Below, piece by piece: positions 34,345 to 43,727 of a DNA stretch of 64,000 nucleotides (position 1 is its first letter; each line of letters starts with the position of its first letter). Source of the DNA: an uncultured Flavobacteriaceae bacterium (GTDB lineage: Bacteria; Bacteroidota; Bacteroidia; Flavobacteriales; Flavobacteriaceae). A program made the translations under genes and the position numbers. The stretch spans positions 1,612,001 through 1,676,000 of the forward strand of contig CANMFO010000001.1 of assembly GCA_947497245.1 (NCBI GenBank), written 5' to 3'. Below the pieces are notes generated by a model, which saw only the letters and a list, made by a program, of their open reading frames with translations, was not told the origin of the DNA and made no database searches.

Positions 34345-35526
34345 ATGAAAAAGGACTTTTTCAAATACCAAGCCCAAACAACGCCCCATCCCCTGGCGCT
34401 GGAAATATCGCACGCCTCGGGGAGCTATATCTACGATGTACAGGGAAATGCCCATCTCGATTTTGTGGCCGGGGTCTCTGTCTGCACGTTGGGACATTGT
34501 CATCCGAAAGTGGTCGAAGCCATTCAGGAACAGACCAAAAAGTACATGCATGTCATGGTATATGGGGAGTATGTACAGCAGCCCGCAGTGGACTACGCAA
34601 AATTACTGGCTTCCCTTCTACCCGCACCCTTGGAAACCACCTATCTTGTCAATTCCGGTACGGAGGCCATAGAAGGGGCCTTAAAACTGGCCAAACGGTA
34701 TACCGGACGAAGCGAGATCATCGCGGCCCACCGTGCATACCATGGGAACACCATGGGCAGCCTTAGTGTCATGGGCCACGAACAAAGAAAAAGCGTATTT
34801 AGGCCGTTACTTCCCGATGTGCGGTTTGTCCGGTTCAATGCGCCGTCGGAACTCCAGAATATTACGGAAAGGACAGCAGCGGTCCTTTTGGAGACCATTC
34901 AGGGCGGCGCAGGCTTTATTTTGCCGGAAAAGGGGTATCTGGAAAAGGTCCGGCAACGCTGTGATGAAGTTGGGGCACTCTTGATATTGGATGAGATACA
35001 GCCCGGATTTGGACGCACCGGCAAGTTGTTCGCCTTTCAGCACCAAAATTGCATCCCTGATATTCTCGTTATGGGCAAAGGTATGGCTTCCGGTCTCCCG
35101 GTGGGAGCCTTTACCGCTTCAAGGCAGGTAATGGCCTGCCTGAGGGACCGTCCAAAATTGGGCCATATCACCACTTTTGGGGGCAATGCGGTAGTTGCCG
35201 CTGCAAGTTTGGCCACCTTACGACAGATTACGGGGTCCCAGCTTATTCCCGCTACATTGGAAAAGGAAAGGTTGTTTCGAAAGCGGCTACAACATTCGGG
35301 CATTAGGGAAATTCGGGGAAAGGGGCTCATGCTGGCGCTGATCATGGAGGAGGCCAAAATGGCCGATTTCCTGATTTTGGAATGCGCCAAAAAAGGCTTG
35401 GTGCTATTTTGGTTACTATTTGAAACTAAGGCAGTTAGAATCTCCCCTCCCCTTACGATTTCCGAAGAGGAAATCGAAAAGGGATGCCGCACCATATTGC
35501 AAGTTTTAACGGAATACAAACAATAA
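34345..35526 (+). CDS. Class III PLP-dependent aminotransferase
   Basis: A 393-residue class III aminotransferase. PLP contacts include NSGTEAIEGALKLAKRYTG, AYHGNTMGSLS and LDEIQPGFGRTGKLFA (Asp216), with the Schiff-base lysine in LVMGKGMASGLPVGAF (Lys245). Related enzymes work on ornithine, acetylornithine, GABA or similar amino donors; the substrate is not clear. It follows the OstA gene by 13 bases and may be cotranscribed. Confidence 0.92.
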   Translation: MKKDFFKYQAQTTPHPLALEISHASGSYIYDVQGNAHLDFVAGVSVCTLGHCHPKVVEAIQEQTKKYMHVMVYGEYVQQPAVDYAKLLASLLPAPLETTYLVNSGTEAIEGALKLAKRYTGRSEIIAAHRAYHGNTMGSLSVMGHEQRKSVFRPLLPDVRFVRFNAPSELQNITERTAAVLLETIQGGAGFILPEKGYLEKVRQRCDEVGALLILDEIQPGFGRTGKLFAFQHQNCIPDILVMGKGMASGLPVGAFTASRQVMACLRDRPKLGHITTFGGNAVVAAASLATLRQITGSQLIPATLEKERLFRKRLQHSGIREIRGKGLMLALIMEEAKMADFLILECAKKGLVLFWLLFETKAVRISPPLTISEEEIEKGCRTILQVLTEYKQ

Positions 35527-35624
35527 AGTGTTAACTAATTTGTTAATAAACTAGCCTAAATTGGGAGTCGAAAGTACGTCCATAAAGACTATTTTTAGTT
35601 CCGTAGTTTAACCAAAACGTTCCT

Positions 35625-37025
35625 ATGGCGTTAGAATCTGAGGAAAGACCGAGCCAGTCCATTACCAAGTTCGAATCCATGCTCAAGACGGATGATATCT
35701 ATTTCTTTGATGCTGAGGACTTTGAAGAGATTATTCACCACTATCTCAACCATGGAAAAGTAGCATTGGCAAAAAAGGCCATCAAAATTGGTCTGCAACA
35801 GCATCCGGCCTGTGTGGAGCTCAAACTCCTCGACGTGGAGGTCCTGGTCTTTGAGAACAACCTGGAGTTGGCGGAGCGTATGTTGGACGAGCTACAGGTA
35901 CTTGCCGGTAACAATGAGGAAATCTACATACAACGGGCCAATATATATTCCAAAAAAGACAACCACGAGGCCGCCGTCGAATTGCTGCACCAAGCGCTGA
36001 AACTTACGGATGACAGTTTTGACATTCATTCCCTCCTGGGCATGGAATATCTTTTTATGGACGATTTTAAACTGGCCAAGGAGAGTTTTATGAAATGCGT
36101 CTCTTTTGATGAACAGGACTATTCTTCCCTGTACAACGTAGTGTATTGTTTTGAATTCCTGGAGGACTTCGATGGGGCCATCCACTACCTCAATGACTAT
36201 CTGGAAAGAAACCCGTACTGCGAAGTGGCCTGGCACCAGTTGGGCAAGCAATACTATAGCAAGGACATGTTCCCGGAAGCGCTCGCCGCCTTTGATTTTG
36301 CCATTATCTCAGATGACAGGTTTATGGGCGCCTATTTCGAAAAGGGCAAGGTCCTGGAGAAATTGGGAAGGTACGGGGACGCCATAGAAAACTACGAAAC
36401 CACCCTAAAGTTAGAGGATCCCACTTCCCACGCTTATTTACGCATCGGGCGGTGTTATGAAAAGGAGGGCAATGACGAAATGGCGAAGTACCACTATTAC
36501 AAAACAGTGCACGAAGATCCCTTGTTGGACAAAGGCTGGTTGGTCATTACGGAGTTCTATCACCGGAAGGGCGACTTTAAAAAGGCCCTGTATTACATAA
36601 ACAAGGCCCTGAACATCGATGGTGACAACCCGGAATATTGGAAAAAATGCGGTAAGATCCATACCGCTCTCCGTGATTTCGACAATGCGGACTTTGCCTA
36701 TAAACACGCGGTGGACCTAGGAAACTATGAGCTGGATACCTGGCTCAACTGGTCGGAGGTCTCCCGTATGGATGACAATCCAGGCACCGCCATTCAGATA
36801 TTATCGCAAGGTGCCGAATTCTATCCGGAGAGTTCTGAAATTTTTTACAAAAGAGCAGGTTTTTACCTCATGAAGGGAGACCAAGCCAATGGACGGATCG
36901 ACCTTATGAACGCGCTGAGGCACGATTTTAAGAAACTCGATATCTTCCAAAGGGAATTTCCCCAGTTCTGTGACCTGGATTGGGTATTGGAGCTGATCTC
37001 CGCCTCCAAGAAAACTTCGCGATAA
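35625..37025 (+). CDS. TPR repeat protein
   Basis: A 466-residue soluble protein made almost wholly of tetratricopeptide repeats, such as EAVELLHQALKLTDDSFDIHS, GAIHYLNDYLERNPYCEVAW and KALYYINKALNIDGDNPEYW. No signal peptide is present. TPR proteins scaffold protein complexes. It sits upstream of two DUF368 genes, an order often kept in flavobacteria, and starts 98 bases after the aminotransferase. Confidence 0.88.
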   Translation: MALESEERPSQSITKFESMLKTDDIYFFDAEDFEEIIHHYLNHGKVALAKKAIKIGLQQHPACVELKLLDVEVLVFENNLELAERMLDELQVLAGNNEEIYIQRANIYSKKDNHEAAVELLHQALKLTDDSFDIHSLLGMEYLFMDDFKLAKESFMKCVSFDEQDYSSLYNVVYCFEFLEDFDGAIHYLNDYLERNPYCEVAWHQLGKQYYSKDMFPEALAAFDFAIISDDRFMGAYFEKGKVLEKLGRYGDAIENYETTLKLEDPTSHAYLRIGRCYEKEGNDEMAKYHYYKTVHEDPLLDKGWLVITEFYHRKGDFKKALYYINKALNIDGDNPEYWKKCGKIHTALRDFDNADFAYKHAVDLGNYELDTWLNWSEVSRMDDNPGTAIQILSQGAEFYPESSEIFYKRAGFYLMKGDQANGRIDLMNALRHDFKKLDIFQREFPQFCDLDWVLELISASKKTSR

Positions 37026-37111
37026 TAATCGGCGTTCTGGTGTGGTATCCTATCCAGAATTGGCCATATTTGTAAACCCTATTTAGAAAACAACACAAAT
37101 CCACCGAATTT

Positions 37112-38026
37112 ATGGAGAACCGAAATCTATTGCAGCACTTTGTCATAGTCCTTAAAGGGATGGCAATGGGCGTGGCCGAACTGGTTCCCGGAGTTTCCGG
37201 GGGCACCATAGCTTTTGTTGCCGGTATTTACGAAGAGTTCATCGCATCTATAAACAATGTCAATCCGCGCACTTTACAGGTTTGGCGCAAGGAGGGTTTT
37301 AAACCGTTTTGGCAACACTTGAACGGCACTTTTTTGGTGATGCTTTTTTTGGGGATGGGCATTAGTATTTTCTCGTTTTCAAAGATCATAAGCTGGTTGC
37401 TCGAAAATCAGCCCATTCCGTTATGGTCCTTTTTCTTTGGGCTGGTACTGGCCAGTGTGGTCGTGGTGGCCAAAGCCATCGGAAAGTGGAATATGACCAC
37501 TGTGGTCCTACTACTGCTAGGTGCGGTATTTGCTTATTTCATCACCACTTTACCTCCCTCACAAAGTACGGGAAGCCTCCCATTTTTGTTCTTCTCCGGG
37601 GCATTGGCGGTCTGTGCCATGATCTTGCCCGGTATCTCGGGATCCTACATTTTGGTACTCCTCGGCTCGTACAAGACCATCCTGGATGCCGTTGATGATA
37701 GAGATTTTAAAATATTGGCCGTGGTAGCCCTCGGAGCCATCTTTGGGCTGTTGAGCTTTGCCAAATTGCTGAAATGGATGTTTGATCACCATAAAAATAT
37801 CACCTTGTCCATACTGACTGGCTTTATTCTTGGCTCCCTCAACAAAATATGGCCCTGGAAAAAGGTTTTGGAGACCAAGACCATAGGCAAAAAAGTACTG
37901 GTCATCGATGAAAACATCTCCCCCTTTTCCTTCGAGGGGGAACATCAATTAATGTTCGCAATAGTGGCCGCTATCGTTGGTTTTTCCCTTATTTTTATAC
38001 TGGAAAAGCTGGCTTCCCAAAAATAA
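37112..38026 (+). CDS. DUF368 membrane protein, first copy
   Basis: A 304-residue polytopic membrane protein with the DUF368 signature AELVPGVSGGTIAFVAGIYEEFI near the N-terminus and the second glycine-rich repeat CAMILPGISGSYILVLLG in the middle. DUF368 proteins (PopT type) have been linked to undecaprenyl phosphate recycling across the membrane. About eight to nine hydrophobic helices are seen. The second copy begins 13 bases downstream. Confidence 0.9.
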   Translation: MENRNLLQHFVIVLKGMAMGVAELVPGVSGGTIAFVAGIYEEFIASINNVNPRTLQVWRKEGFKPFWQHLNGTFLVMLFLGMGISIFSFSKIISWLLENQPIPLWSFFFGLVLASVVVVAKAIGKWNMTTVVLLLLGAVFAYFITTLPPSQSTGSLPFLFFSGALAVCAMILPGISGSYILVLLGSYKTILDAVDDRDFKILAVVALGAIFGLLSFAKLLKWMFDHHKNITLSILTGFILGSLNKIWPWKKVLETKTIGKKVLVIDENISPFSFEGEHQLMFAIVAAIVGFSLIFILEKLASQK

Positions 38027-38039
38027 CGGTGTACCCTCT

Positions 38040-39059
38040 ATGTTTGAACCAAGGACCTTTTTGGATAAATTTTTTCTGGTCGTTAAAGGGCTTTGTATGG
38101 GCGCCGCCAACAAAGTACCGGGAGTCTCCGGGGGTATCGTGGCCTTTGTGGGAGGATTTTATGAGGAGTTTATCTATTCGCTCCAAAAAGTAAACCTCAA
38201 GGCGTTCAAGTTACTGTTCAACGGTCGGTTCAAAAGTTTTTATCGCTACACAAACGGGTCGTTCCTGACCCTACTGATCTTCGGGATGTTGGTCAGTTAT
38301 TTTAGCATATCGAAGATATTGGACTACTTTCTGGAACAGAAGGAACTCTTCGTCTGGGCCACTTTTTTTGGGATGATCCTTGGTTCCATCTACTATATTT
38401 CCAAAGATTTTGAACATTGGAACAAAAAAACCATCCCAGCCGGCATAATCGGTCTGGCTGTCGGCATTTCCATCAGCTTTTTGAGTCCCGCCAAAGAGAA
38501 CGATAACCTTTTGTTCATCTTTTTGTGCGGAATCATCAGTGTTTCAGGAATGACGCTCCCCGGTCTTTCCGGATCGTTCATTCTCATTTTGCTGGGCAAT
38601 TATGTCCTGCTGTTGGTCGACTCGGTGAACGCGTTGTACGATACTTTTGCCGAAATGGCGAAAGGCGATTTCAGTTTTGTGAAAAATAGTGAAAGGTTAG
38701 AGACCCTAAAGATTCTTGCCGTATTCACCGCAGGCTCCGCTACCGGTCTGGTGACCCTATCGCATCTGCTCAGTTATGTGCTGAAACATTACAAACACAT
38801 TGCCACAGCGACCATTATTGGGTTTATTACGGGTTCGCTCGGGGTGGTTTGGCCCTGGAAAAGGACCATGTACAAAACAGCTGCGGACGGACAACTTCTT
38901 TTGGACTCCAACGGAAAAGAGATCATCGTCAACTACCAACGTTATTTTCCCGATTTTGGAATCTCCGAAACTTGGTGGGCCCTTTTTTTTGTTCTGGTTG
39001 GAATTGGTATCTTGTTAGGATTGGATTGGTATGGAAAAAACAGAAAAAAGGCGGGTTAG
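38040..39059 (+). CDS. DUF368 membrane protein, second copy
   Basis: A 339-residue paralogue of the preceding gene. It has GAANKVPGVSGGIVAFVGGF and SGMTLPGLSGSFILILLGNY at the same relative places, plus extra residues near the loop before the last helices. The family likely moves undecaprenyl phosphate. The ATG at 38040 was chosen because the family starts with MFEPRTFLDK-type sequence; the open frame reaches further up. It overlaps aroE by 29 bases. Confidence 0.9.
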   Translation: MFEPRTFLDKFFLVVKGLCMGAANKVPGVSGGIVAFVGGFYEEFIYSLQKVNLKAFKLLFNGRFKSFYRYTNGSFLTLLIFGMLVSYFSISKILDYFLEQKELFVWATFFGMILGSIYYISKDFEHWNKKTIPAGIIGLAVGISISFLSPAKENDNLLFIFLCGIISVSGMTLPGLSGSFILILLGNYVLLLVDSVNALYDTFAEMAKGDFSFVKNSERLETLKILAVFTAGSATGLVTLSHLLSYVLKHYKHIATATIIGFITGSLGVVWPWKRTMYKTAADGQLLLDSNGKEIIVNYQRYFPDFGISETWWALFFVLVGIGILLGLDWYGKNRKKAG

Positions 39060-39786
39060 ATTCGGATTGATAGGACGTAATATTTCCTATTCTTTTTCCA
39101 GGGGGTACTTTGCCAAAAAGTTTAGAACCCTGGGTCTCGATGACCATTCCTACGAGAATTTTGACCTTCCCGAGATCGGGGACTTTGAATCGCTGGTCGG
39201 CTCTGACAAAAATATAAAGGGACTTAACGTGACCATTCCCTACAAGGAAGACATATTGCCCTTTTTGACCGAAATTGACGCCCAGGCAAAGCAAATTGGC
39301 GCGGTGAATACCATAAAAATCAATGGAGGTGGATTGAAAGGCTTTAATACGGATGCCCATGGTTTTCAAAAGTCCCTGGAGCCCTTTTTAAAAAAAAATC
39401 ATCGCAGCGCCCTGATCTTGGGCACTGGTGGAGCCTCCAAAGCGGTGGCTTATGTCTTTGATGAACTGGGAATAGCCTACAAAAGGGTCTCCCGAAAGCC
39501 AAAGGCCGACCAATTGAAGTATCATGACCTTACGGAAAAAATAATGGGGGAACATCTGATACTTGTAAATTGCACCCCTTTGGGCACCCATCCAAACGTT
39601 TTGGAAAAGCCCGGGATCCCTTATCACTTCATAACAACGGACCACTTGCTCTTCGACCTTATCTACAACCCGGAAAAAACGGCTTTTATGAAAGAAGGGG
39701 AAGCTAGGGGCGCTGCCATTTGCAATGGCTATCGCATGCTGGAACTCCAGGCTGAAAAAGCATGGGAAATATGGACGGGCGAATAG
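39031..39786 (+). CDS. aroE: Shikimate dehydrogenase AroE
   Basis: A 251-residue shikimate dehydrogenase, slightly short for the family but complete. Substrate motifs are GRNISYSFSRGYF and NVTIPYKEDI with the catalytic lysine, then FNTDAHGF with the aspartate. The NADP loop is LGTGGASKAVAYV. It makes shikimate from 3-dehydroshikimate. The start lies within the end of the second DUF368 gene. Confidence 0.94.
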   Translation: MEKTEKRRVRFGLIGRNISYSFSRGYFAKKFRTLGLDDHSYENFDLPEIGDFESLVGSDKNIKGLNVTIPYKEDILPFLTEIDAQAKQIGAVNTIKINGGGLKGFNTDAHGFQKSLEPFLKKNHRSALILGTGGASKAVAYVFDELGIAYKRVSRKPKADQLKYHDLTEKIMGEHLILVNCTPLGTHPNVLEKPGIPYHFITTDHLLFDLIYNPEKTAFMKEGEARGAAICNGYRMLELQAEKAWEIWTGE

Positions 39787-40034
39787 GGCCCAAGATTCCA
39801 CTGCTCGTAACAACTTCATCACCAATTCCCTACCGCTCCCTTGGGATGTTGCCTTGAGGGAAGCCCTTAAAAATCGGAGCGGGAATCCCAAAGCCATTGA
39901 TTGCTGGGAAGGAATCCCGGGCAATGGCCGCCCACTTTCAGCCGGATGTGCCAAACTAAAAAGACTTTTGCAATCACTTTGCGGTTAGAAGGGTTGTCAC
40001 TATCTTACGGTATGTTTTGGGATAATGAGAAAAC

Positions 40035-42239
40035 ATGGAGAAAATGCCAGAAGAGAAAGATCAGGAAATACAGGAGTCCCTAGAGGGTAAGGAAGCGCAG
40101 AATGATGCAAAGGTAGTTCCGAATGCCGCGGAAAAAAGTGAAAACGAAAAACTTGTAAAAGAAGTTCAAGAATCCCCAGTCGATATGGAAAAATCAGAGG
40201 AGGCCCAAGCGGTTTCCGATACCGGGGAACAAAAGGAGACCGTTGCCCCTACCGAAGCCAAGGAAGTCCAGGACGATCCCAAGGTCGTTTCGGATTCCGG
40301 GGACCTCTCGGGGAAAGAGGCCTCCACTTCCGAGAAAAGCGATGACGAGACCGATAAAAAGGCGAAAGAAAGGGATGAGGAAAAGGTGCTTGCGGAAATT
40401 GATGAGGAAAACGCCGAGGATGCCGAGGACCACTACAACAAGCATAGGCACCACATCCCCTTATTGGACTACCATTCCATGCCCATGGAAAATTTGGTGG
40501 GCGAACTACAGCGATTGGTGCGTAACGAAAAGGTCCAGGCCATTAAAAAACATGTGGATGGCATTAAATACGAGTTCGACCTCAAGTTCCAAGATTTCAT
40601 AGAAGGGAAGAAGGAGGAATTTATCAGTGGGGGCGGTAATGAAATTGATTTTAAGTACAATTCCAATACCAAGCGACAGTTTAACGAGGTCTATGCCGAT
40701 TACCGCGAGAAACGGGACCAATACTACAAAAACCTGGAGAACACCCTTAAGGAAAACCTTACCAAACGATTGGAGATCATCGAAGGAATCAAGGGGTTGG
40801 TCAATGTTGAGGAAGATATCAATACCACCTACAAGAACTTCAAGGAGCTTCAGGAAAGATGGCGCGGGGCGGGCCCAGTTCCAAGGAACAATTACAACGA
40901 TGTGTGGCGCACCTACCAGCACCATATCGAAATTTTCTACGACTTCCTTCACCTGAACCGCGAACTTCGCGATCTTGATTTTAAACACAACCTGGAGGAA
41001 AAGACCAAACTGGTAGAGCGCGCCGAGGCCCTGGCCAATGAAAAAGATCTTGGAAAGGCCTTTAGGGACCTGCAACAATTGCACAAAATCTGGAAAGAGG
41101 AAATAGGTCCCGTGGACCGGGAACATCGGGATGCGATTTGGGAGCGTTTCAGCAACGCCACCAAGATACTCCATCAAAGGCGGCAGGAACACCAAAAAGA
41201 ACTGGACACCCTCTACGAGGAAAATTTGGTGCAGAAAAATGGGATTATTTCAAAAATCAGTGCCATCGCCGACGCCGTGGCGAACAACCACAGGGCGCTA
41301 CAACAGCAGATCCGCGAAATCGGGGAACTACGGGACGCCTTCTTTAAGGCAGGTAAAGTCCCCCAGCATTCCAACGAGGCAACATGGACGGCTTTTAAAG
41401 GGGCCACGCGAAAGTTCAATCACAACAAGAACACCTTCTACAAAAACCTCAAAAAAGAACAACAGCAGAATCTCGATAAAAAAAGGGAACTGTTGGCACT
41501 GGCCGTTTCACTGAAAGACAGCGAGGAATGGGAGATGGCGACCCAAGAAATGAAGCGTATCCAGAGCGATTGGAAAAAAATAGGACATGTGCCCCGCAAA
41601 TTTTCCGATAGTATATGGAAAGAGTTCAAAACGGCCTGCAACCACTATTTCGATCGGTTGCACGCTTTGAAGAACAGTGCCCACAAGGAGGAAGCCGAAA
41701 ACTTGGTAAAAAAGACCGCCTGTCTCGAAAGGCTTCGGGCGTTCGCACCTAGTGGGGAGAGGAGCGCCGACCTGGAAAAGGTCAAAGAATTCATAGCAGA
41801 ATGGAAGGGATACGGAAGAGTGCCCTTCAAACAAAAGAACATTGACCAAAAGTTCAACAAAACCTTGGATGCCCTATTCAAAAAAATGGATGTGGGCCGA
41901 CAGGAATCCGAACTCTTGAGATACGGCAATAAAATACATCGGTTGTCAAAAGCCGAGGACAGCGGTAGGGCCCTGAGCAATGAGCGGCAGTTCATACGCA
42001 AGAAAATCGAGGAGTCCAAAAGCCAAATCCGACAGTTGGAGAACAACATGCAATTCTTTTCGAACACCTCAGAAGACAGCCCCTTGGTCAAAGAGGTGGT
42101 CAAAAACCTGAACGGGCACAAAGAGGCCCTCGAAACCTGGAAGGGCAAGTTGAAAAAGCTGAACATCATGGCAAACAATCTCAACAAGGCCGCGGAGGAA
42201 GACGACGCTGCGGAAGCGGCCCGTTCGGAGGAAGAGTGA
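40035..42239 (+). CDS. DUF349 repeat protein
   Basis: A 734-residue acidic, highly charged protein. The first 135 residues are a low-complexity Glu/Lys/Ser tail. The rest is a series of DUF349 helical repeats, each with a W-x-x-x-G-P/x-V motif, such as LQERWRGAGPVPRNNYNDVW, IWKEEIGPVDREHRDAIW and IQSDWKKIGHVPRKFSDSIW. The C-terminus is a coiled coil. The family is common in Bacteroidota; its role is unknown. A second ATG three codons later is an equal start choice. Confidence 0.88.
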   Translation: MEKMPEEKDQEIQESLEGKEAQNDAKVVPNAAEKSENEKLVKEVQESPVDMEKSEEAQAVSDTGEQKETVAPTEAKEVQDDPKVVSDSGDLSGKEASTSEKSDDETDKKAKERDEEKVLAEIDEENAEDAEDHYNKHRHHIPLLDYHSMPMENLVGELQRLVRNEKVQAIKKHVDGIKYEFDLKFQDFIEGKKEEFISGGGNEIDFKYNSNTKRQFNEVYADYREKRDQYYKNLENTLKENLTKRLEIIEGIKGLVNVEEDINTTYKNFKELQERWRGAGPVPRNNYNDVWRTYQHHIEIFYDFLHLNRELRDLDFKHNLEEKTKLVERAEALANEKDLGKAFRDLQQLHKIWKEEIGPVDREHRDAIWERFSNATKILHQRRQEHQKELDTLYEENLVQKNGIISKISAIADAVANNHRALQQQIREIGELRDAFFKAGKVPQHSNEATWTAFKGATRKFNHNKNTFYKNLKKEQQQNLDKKRELLALAVSLKDSEEWEMATQEMKRIQSDWKKIGHVPRKFSDSIWKEFKTACNHYFDRLHALKNSAHKEEAENLVKKTACLERLRAFAPSGERSADLEKVKEFIAEWKGYGRVPFKQKNIDQKFNKTLDALFKKMDVGRQESELLRYGNKIHRLSKAEDSGRALSNERQFIRKKIEESKSQIRQLENNMQFFSNTSEDSPLVKEVVKNLNGHKEALETWKGKLKKLNIMANNLNKAAEEDDAAEAARSEEE

Positions 42240-42373
42240 ATCCGGACAGGTGTAAAAAATGTAAACGTCGTATCGACACCATAGGGGCAAGCATTCAGCA
42301 TCAAAGTTCCGCTGGACCATCGGTTGCCTAAACCTATATCCTTTCAATAAAAAATCACCACGAACAAGTTGCC

Positions 42374-42877
42374 ATGGAGCCATTTGAACAAATCGTCAAA
42401 AAACTCGGTTTAACACCCCATCCCGAAGGGGGTTTTTTCAAAGAAACCTATAGAAGTAAGGGCGAGATCAACACGGATAGCCTACCTTCCGATTATGATG
42501 GAAAAAGAAACTATGCCACCAGCATTTACTTTCTGCTCACCTCCGATACCTTTTCGGCCTTCCACAGAATCAGACAAGACGAAATTTGGCACTTTTACGA
42601 CGGCTCCCCGATACGCTTGCATACCATTTCCGAAACAGGGGAACACAAGGAACACCTTATTGGGCGGGATTTCTCCAAGGGACAGGTACCACAGCTCGTT
42701 GTTCCTGGAGGACAGTGGTTCGCGGCGACCGTGGTGCGCGAAAACGATTATGCCTTGGTAGGGTGCACGGTGTCCCCGGGCTTCAGCTTCCAAGATTTTG
42801 AACTTCCGTCCAAAAAAGAACTGATCGCCAAATTTCCCATGCACGCACAACTGATCGATGCGTTCACAAATCATTGA
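42374..42877 (+). CDS. DUF985 cupin protein
   Basis: A 167-residue cupin of the DUF985 (Cupin_5) family. Marks are LTPHPEGGFFKETYRS, the metal-site-like SAFHRIRQDEIWHFYDG, VVPGGQWFAATV and GCTVSPGFSFQDFEL. Such proteins may bind a metal and a small sugar-like ligand. It is 18 bases before the cyclase gene, likely one transcript. Confidence 0.9.
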   Translation: MEPFEQIVKKLGLTPHPEGGFFKETYRSKGEINTDSLPSDYDGKRNYATSIYFLLTSDTFSAFHRIRQDEIWHFYDGSPIRLHTISETGEHKEHLIGRDFSKGQVPQLVVPGGQWFAATVVRENDYALVGCTVSPGFSFQDFELPSKKELIAKFPMHAQLIDAFTNH

Positions 42878-42895
42878 AACGATTACGATCGCCCT

Positions 42896-43657
42896 ATGAA
42901 AATCATCGACCTTTCCAAGCCCATACAGTACAATCCCTCCGACCCTTGGTTCATGAAGGTAAGAATAAAACATAAACCCCATCGAAAGGCAAAATGGCTG
43001 ATCCGTGCCCTAGGCCTGCCCTTTAAACTTTTTCCGAAGGATTTTGTGGGTTGGGCGGACGATAGCATCCGAAAAATGGGGGTCCATTCGACCACCCATA
43101 TAGATGCTCCCTGGCATTATTCCCCTACCACCAACGGAAAAAGGTCAAAAACCATAGACGAAATTCCCTTGGAATGGTGCTTTGGTGAGGGCTTGGTGAT
43201 CGATATGAAGCACAAAGCTGACTTTGACCCCATTACCAAAAACGATATTGTGTCTTTTTTGAAGAAGAACGACCTGTCGCTGGAGGCGGGGAACATCGTG
43301 CTGATCAAAACCGGCAGGGATGTTTACAACGGCACCAAGGATTTCCATAAAAGAGGTACCGGAATGAGTGCAGGGGCCACCGAATGGCTCATCGACCAAG
43401 GGATCAAAGTGATGGGCATTGATGCCTGGGGATGGGACCTGCCCCTACCCTATATGCTAAAAAAGGCAAAGGAAACCGGAAATTCAGAACTGTTTTGGGA
43501 AGCCCATTTGGTAGGTAAAAGAAAGGAATATTGCCATATGGAACAATTGGTGAACCTGGACGCGCTTCCCTATGTCGGTTTTAAGGTGGCCGTCTTTCCC
43601 TTGAAAATTGTTGGCGCTTCGGCCGCACCGGCCCGGGTGGTGGCACTATTGGATTAG
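42896..43657 (+). CDS. Cyclase family protein (kynurenine formamidase-like)
   Basis: A 253-residue protein with the metal-binding motif HSTTHIDAPWHY (HxxxHxD) and later HKRGTGMSAGATEWL, matching the cyclase/KynB fold. Members hydrolyse N-formylkynurenine or related amides and can be lyases of isatin. The substrate here is not clear, as no tryptophan degradation gene lies next to it. Confidence 0.88.
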   Translation: MKIIDLSKPIQYNPSDPWFMKVRIKHKPHRKAKWLIRALGLPFKLFPKDFVGWADDSIRKMGVHSTTHIDAPWHYSPTTNGKRSKTIDEIPLEWCFGEGLVIDMKHKADFDPITKNDIVSFLKKNDLSLEAGNIVLIKTGRDVYNGTKDFHKRGTGMSAGATEWLIDQGIKVMGIDAWGWDLPLPYMLKKAKETGNSELFWEAHLVGKRKEYCHMEQLVNLDALPYVGFKVAVFPLKIVGASAAPARVVALLD

Positions 43658-43727
43658 CCGGCCATTTTTTCAATTTCGATCATGTCGCGCGAGGCTTTCG
43701 AAAGTCCACATTATGCCCCTGGCCACC

